Origin: JALZHR01 sp036389695
Lineage (GTDB): Bacteria > Acidobacteriota > Blastocatellia > Pyrinomonadales > Pyrinomonadaceae
Direction: 5' to 3'
Length of the DNA stretch: 10,317 nt
Assembly: GCA_036389695.1 (NCBI GenBank)
Contig: DASVWG010000017.1
Location: 1-10,317 of the forward strand
The notes below the pieces were generated by a model. The model had not been told where the DNA came from. It did no database searches and saw only the letters and a list, made by a program, of their open reading frames with translations. Made by a program: the position numbers and the translations under genes. Positions 7,780 to 10,317 of this stretch are shown here, in pieces (the first letter of the stretch is position 1; each line of letters starts with the position of its first letter).

Positions 7780-7871
7780 TTCGTCCTTAGTCCTTTGTCC
7801 TTCGCCGGTTGAGTGAAAATTCAGAGCGTAATTTATCTTCAACTTGCGAAGGACAAAGGACGAAGGACGAA
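7780..7871. repeat. Long hairpin of tandem heptamers at gene end (element 2)
   Basis: The left arm 7780-7805 consists of 7-bp units of the form TTNGTCC. The right arm 7846-7871 (units of the form RAAGGAC) is complementary at 25 of 26 positions. The 40-base loop contains GTTGA (7808-7812) facing TCAAC (7839-7843), which could extend the fold. The element starts 3 bases after the TAG of the M1 peptidase gene, so it probably ends or protects that transcript. No T-run follows on either strand. Confidence 0.85.
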
Positions 7872-8084
7872 GAGCTATTTCTTTCGCTTGGCAAGCGCGA
7901 GTTTTTGGCGCATAATTCCCCAAACAGTCATTAAGAATTCAGCTGCCGCCGCGTCCGCTTTCCGTCGGGATTCCGGTCGGATGTTTATGTAATTAATATT
8001 ACAGACGAGACGCGCCGGTTTCGAATACATTGGTTTTTTGAATTCCGTTGCAGCATTTAAAAAATACATAAGGAGATAAAAATT
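7872..8084. other. Intergenic region with a doubtful minus-strand small ORF
   Basis: About 210 bases between element 2 and the next gene. A minus-strand frame of 51 codons (ATG at 8030, TAG at 7875-7877) starts MYSKPARLV and ends with a Lys/Arg-rich tail (LALAKRKK). Its stop sits 3 bases beyond the hairpin, mirroring the convergent arrangement at element 3. No convincing Shine-Dalgarno precedes it and I recognise no family, so it is noted rather than called. The region must also carry the promoter of the gene at 8085, but I see no clear -35/-10 pair. Confidence 0.3.
8070..8076 (+). promoter_or_regulatory. Ribosome binding site (AAGGAGA) for the membrane protein gene
   Basis: A strong Shine-Dalgarno sequence 8 bases before the ATG at 8085. 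It confirms the start of this short gene. Confidence 0.85.
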
Positions 8085-8474
8085 ATGGCAAAAACAATTG
8101 CGTTGATTATGGGTATCGTTTTTATCCTGGTCGGACTCGTCGGTTTTGTGTCGCACAATTTTCTGGGCACGCATCTGAGCACGGCGCATAATCTGATTCA
8201 TTTGATTTCCGGCGCGGTCTCGCTTTATCTGGGTTTGCGCGGTTCGCTGTCCGCCGCCAGATTATTCTGTCTTATTTTCGGCGGAGTTTATTTACTGCTC
8301 GGCATCGTGGGTTTTTTGCTCGGAACGGGCGCTGAGCGACTGTTCGCCTTAATTCCCGGCACGCTGGAATTAGGCACGATGGATCATATCATCCACGTTC
8401 TAATCGGCATCGTTTATTTGATTGGCGGATTTCTGACGCGCCCCGTCACCACGACGGACGAGGTTCGTGTCTAA
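8085..8474 (+). CDS. Small four-helix membrane protein, DUF4383-like
   Basis: A 129-residue integral membrane protein with four hydrophobic helices at about residues 4-23, 33-51, 57-80 and 101-118 and a short polar C-terminus (TTTDEVRV). Histidines recur at the starts of helices 2 and 4 (H35, H39, H101, H104), together with the HLISGAVSLYLGL and DHIIHVLIGIVYLIGG patterns. These, and the length, fit the DUF4383 family, whose function is not established. The start is secured by a strong Shine-Dalgarno sequence. The gene stands alone between two tandem-repeat hairpins, with a convergent glycosidase gene on its right, so it is probably transcribed on its own. Membrane location is confident; family membership is likely; function is unknown. 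Confidence 0.85.
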   Translation: MAKTIALIMGIVFILVGLVGFVSHNFLGTHLSTAHNLIHLISGAVSLYLGLRGSLSAARLFCLIFGGVYLLLGIVGFLLGTGAERLFALIPGTLELGTMDHIIHVLIGIVYLIGGFLTRPVTTTDEVRV

Positions 8475-8480
8475 AAAAGT

Positions 8481-8581
8481 GAATCGTGAATCGTAAATAG
8501 TAAATAGTAAATAGTGAAAAAGCAGTCTGATTTTCTCGACGGCAAGCCAATTTACGATTTACTATTCACGATTCACGATTC
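8481..8581. repeat. Long hairpin of tandem heptamers between convergent genes (element 3)
   Basis: The left arm 8481-8511 is made of 7-bp units GTGAATC and GTAAATA. The right arm 8551-8581 is complementary at 29 of 31 positions. The loop (8512-8550) is 39 bases. The left arm begins 6 bases after the TAA of the plus-strand membrane protein gene, and the right arm ends directly against the stop codon (8582-8584) of the minus-strand glycosidase gene. It therefore fills the whole convergent gap and could serve both transcripts as a two-way terminator or 3'-end block. Confidence 0.87.
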
Positions 8582-9880
8582 TTACCTGTAAGCTTCGACG
8601 ATTTCTTCCTGTTTGACGGTCAAATTTCCGACCGCTTCAGCCGGAGATTTAATGTAGCTTTTATATTTTTCGACCAGAGGCGTTTCCAGCCAGCGTTTTC
8701 CGCCTGCTTCACGATTTAACTTGTATAAACCGAGTTCCAGATAAAAATTTTCCATCGGCTCGGTCGAAAAACGATAGCGCCAATCAATCATCGTAAACAG
8801 CGGGAACCACGTGTAGCCGATGACCGGAACGCCGTCGGCGCGCAGTTTTTTTATCATTCCGATTGACGATTCGAGCCATTTCTCGCGCACTTCATCCGCG
8901 CCGACGGCGCTGGTTTCGGTAATCATTATCGGCACGTTGTAATGCCCGTGAAAATGCCGGATTAAATCGACAAAGCCGCTGCCGTCCGGCTCGACGTCGC
9001 GAAAAGCGATGCGCCCGCGTTTATCCAGATAAATCTGCCGCGTCGACCATTGCGGGTAAAAATTCATTCCGATGACATCGAGCGGAATTTTATTCGTCTG
9101 AACCTCGTCCAAATCGTTGAGCGAAGCGCCGTTTCTGACCAGCCACGAAAAAAGCAGATGGTCGTGCCTGATGCGCCCCGAAATCAAATCGTAGCAGAGA
9201 TAGCCGCGATGCGTCTCTTCATTGGCAAGCGACGACAAATCTTCGCGCACGGTGCGCGTCAAGCCGGTCGCTTCGACGTGAACCATGATAGTTTCCGGGT
9301 CGATTTCCTTAATCGCTTTGACGGTGCGGATAATGCCCTTCGCCAGCTGCAGCATCACGCGAATATAACCCGTTTCGCCTTTCAGGTAAGGCGCCCAAAG
9401 CCCGCGCATGCCGCACATCAAAGCGTTGATAATCGGCTCGTTCAGCGGCGTATACCATTTCACCAAACCTTTGTAGCGGCGGGCAAATTCGGCGGCGTAA
9501 CGCGCGACGTACTCCGGATAATCCTTATTGGCAAACTCACGCTTGAGCCAGAAAGGGCAGCCGTAATGCATCAAATCCAGAACGGGATTGATTTTCAAAT
9601 CCTCGACCAGATACGGGATGACTTCGTCCGTCCAGCGCCAATCGAATTTGCCCGGTTCCGGCTCGACCTTATACCAGGGCACGCCCCAGCGCATCGCGTT
9701 CAAGCCCAGTTCGCGCCCGAGCGCCAAATCTTCGCGCCAGTGCTGGTAATGCCCCATCAATTCGTATTCGTCCAGCGCGCGATGCCCGCGCCTGACCTGC
9801 GGAACAAATGTGTCTTCGATGCCGGCTGCCCAGATAAAATCTCTGGCTTCAGGTTTCAGTAAATCTGCTGTGGTAATCAA
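8582..9880 (-). CDS. GH1-like glycosidase (beta-glucosidase superfamily), cytoplasmic
   Basis: A 432-residue TIM-barrel protein without a signal peptide. The opening FIWAAGIEDTF and the strand ALGRELGLNAMRWGVPWYKV match family 1 glycoside hydrolases (retaining exo-beta-glycosidases). The acid/base candidate is E148 in TPLNEP. The nucleophile candidate is E322 in MITET, where classical GH1 enzymes have ITENG. NFYPQ (273-277) corresponds to the usual N-x-Y region, and GYTWFPLF (355-362) to the conserved Trp strand before the sugar-binding loop. The missing NG after the nucleophile Glu and the short length place it in a divergent GH1-like branch, so substrate is not predictable; the whole active-site pair is present. 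The start is a TTG at 9880, supported by AAAGAGG 10 bases upstream. A further minus-strand gene ends 210 bases upstream. Confidence 0.85.
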   Translation of the reverse strand: MITTADLLKPEARDFIWAAGIEDTFVPQVRRGHRALDEYELMGHYQHWREDLALGRELGLNAMRWGVPWYKVEPEPGKFDWRWTDEVIPYLVEDLKINPVLDLMHYGCPFWLKREFANKDYPEYVARYAAEFARRYKGLVKWYTPLNEPIINALMCGMRGLWAPYLKGETGYIRVMLQLAKGIIRTVKAIKEIDPETIMVHVEATGLTRTVREDLSSLANEETHRGYLCYDLISGRIRHDHLLFSWLVRNGASLNDLDEVQTNKIPLDVIGMNFYPQWSTRQIYLDKRGRIAFRDVEPDGSGFVDLIRHFHGHYNVPIMITETSAVGADEVREKWLESSIGMIKKLRADGVPVIGYTWFPLFTMIDWRYRFSTEPMENFYLELGLYKLNREAGGKRWLETPLVEKYKSYIKSPAEAVGNLTVKQEEIVEAYR

Positions 9881-9890
9881 AGGAAAAATT

Positions 9891-9897
9891 CCTCTTT
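9891..9897 (-). promoter_or_regulatory. Ribosome binding site supporting the TTG start of the glycosidase gene
   Basis: On the minus strand AAAGAGG lies 10 bases before the TTG. I found no in-frame ATG that would leave the conserved N-terminal barrel strand intact, so this site decides the start. The rest of 9881-10090 is AT-rich and shows no convincing promoter or terminator. Confidence 0.6.
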
Positions 9898-10090
9898 GAA
9901 ATTGTTTTGCTTAAAATAGAAAAAACCAGGGTTGGACTTTGATTCTGAAATCTTACGTTTGAATTTTATAATTGGCAAACGCTCAGGTGAGTTTCAAAAA
10001 CAAAATCGCAAAAATCTTTCGGTGAGACGATTATATTTTCCGTCAAGTTGCTAGCTAAAAACTTTTTATCAACGCCTGTAAATGCTGTTT

Positions 10091-10317
10091 TTACAAAACG
10101 GTAAAGCGCGCCATATCGAAAGCGACCGCAGCGTTTCGGACGGACAAAGCGATTTTGCCCGCATCCATTGGCGGCGCGTTCACGATGCCGAGAGTTTCCA
10201 TCTCAAGCTGTAAAACGATTTTATTTTTGATTTTCAGAAAACGGATTTGATGAAAAACATCGGGCGAAAAATGTTTCGGCAAAGCCAATGTTTCGTCTCC
10301 GCCGCTTTTTAAAATCC
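10091..10317 (-). CDS. C-terminal end of a probable jelly-roll carbohydrate-active protein (5' partial)
   Basis: The minus-strand frame stays open from the TAA at 10091-10093 to the window edge, giving 74 whole codons. The TTG at 10288 is internal rather than a start, because sense codons of similar usage continue to its right. The visible sequence contains DVFHQIRFLKIKNKIVLQLE and ends GKIALSVRNAAVAFDMARFT. The pattern F-H-x-hydrophobic-x-F ... G-x-I-A-L ... A-x-A-F-D-x-x-R resembles the last strands of concanavalin-like (LamG-type) jelly rolls attached to many glycosidases. Its position upstream of the GH1-like gene on the same strand fits a shared sugar-use function. Coding status is likely; the fold is a guess from pattern only. 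Confidence 0.6.
   Translation of the reverse strand, partial: ILKSGGDETLALPKHFSPDVFHQIRFLKIKNKIVLQLEMETLGIVNAPPMDAGKIALSVRNAAVAFDMARFTVL

Noticed and set aside
9050..9862. 270-codon open frame on the plus strand
   Set aside because: It lies wholly antisense to the GH1-like gene, whose active-site motifs are intact. Its Arg/Phe/His/Gln-rich composition is typical of a frame opposite a GC-biased gene.
10020..10050. Minus-strand TTGACG and TATAAT as a promoter for the glycosidase gene
   Set aside because: The two boxes are only 5 bases apart, so they cannot act together as -35 and -10.
10047..10073. Palindrome TAAAAA-C-TTTTTA flanked by GTTG/CAAC
   Set aside because: The core is A/T only with an uneven bulge. 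It could be a weak terminator for the minus-strand gene ending at 10091 but is too weak to call.

Overview
The window reads as chromosomal DNA of a free-living, diderm heterotroph. My best guess is Acidobacteriota, class Blastocatellia (Pyrinomonadaceae-like). This is an inference from moderate GC content, strong preference for GCG/GCC/CCG/GGC codons, several exported proteins, a TPR-TonB fusion, an M1 peptidase and beta-helix/glycosidase genes. No marker gene confirms it. No RNA gene, CRISPR array, transposase or prophage was seen.

Layout: (1) 1-1673, the 3' part of a secreted right-handed beta-helix (pectate-lyase-3 type) protein whose start lies left of the window. (2) 1681-1776, a large hairpin built from tandem octamers. 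(3) 1816-3246, an amidohydrolase of the SAH/MTA deaminase group carrying an export signal. (4) 3374-4738, an exported helical (TPR-like) - Pro/Thr linker - TonB C-terminal protein with a strong ribosome binding site, followed by an ordinary intrinsic terminator (4765-4806). (5) 4849-7776, an exported M1 metallo-aminopeptidase that carries, in frame, a pair of inverted REP-like palindromes (6987-7015 and 7073-7101). (6) 7780-7871, a second large hairpin, built from heptamers. (7) 8085-8474, a small four-helix membrane protein (DUF4383-like). (8) 8481-8581, a third large heptamer hairpin between convergent genes. (9) 8582-9880 on the minus strand, a cytoplasmic GH1-like glycosidase with a TTG start. 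(10) 10091-10317 on the minus strand, the C-terminal end of a further gene, probably a jelly-roll carbohydrate-active protein in the same transcription direction as the glycosidase.

The genes look like a general polymer-use and envelope set: beta-helix protein, exported peptidase, exported deaminase, TonB-type protein and glycosidases. They do not form one tight operon. The plus-strand genes are separated by 100-350 bp and by terminator-like structures.

The most interesting signals are non-coding. First, a REP-like doublet lies inside a peptidase gene; its two copies differ by compensatory base pairs, so the hairpin itself appears to be under selection, and it adds about 38 residues to the protein. 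Second, three gene ends each carry a long imperfect hairpin whose arms are short tandem repeats of 7 or 8 bp, with a different unit each time but the same architecture and placement right at the stop codons.
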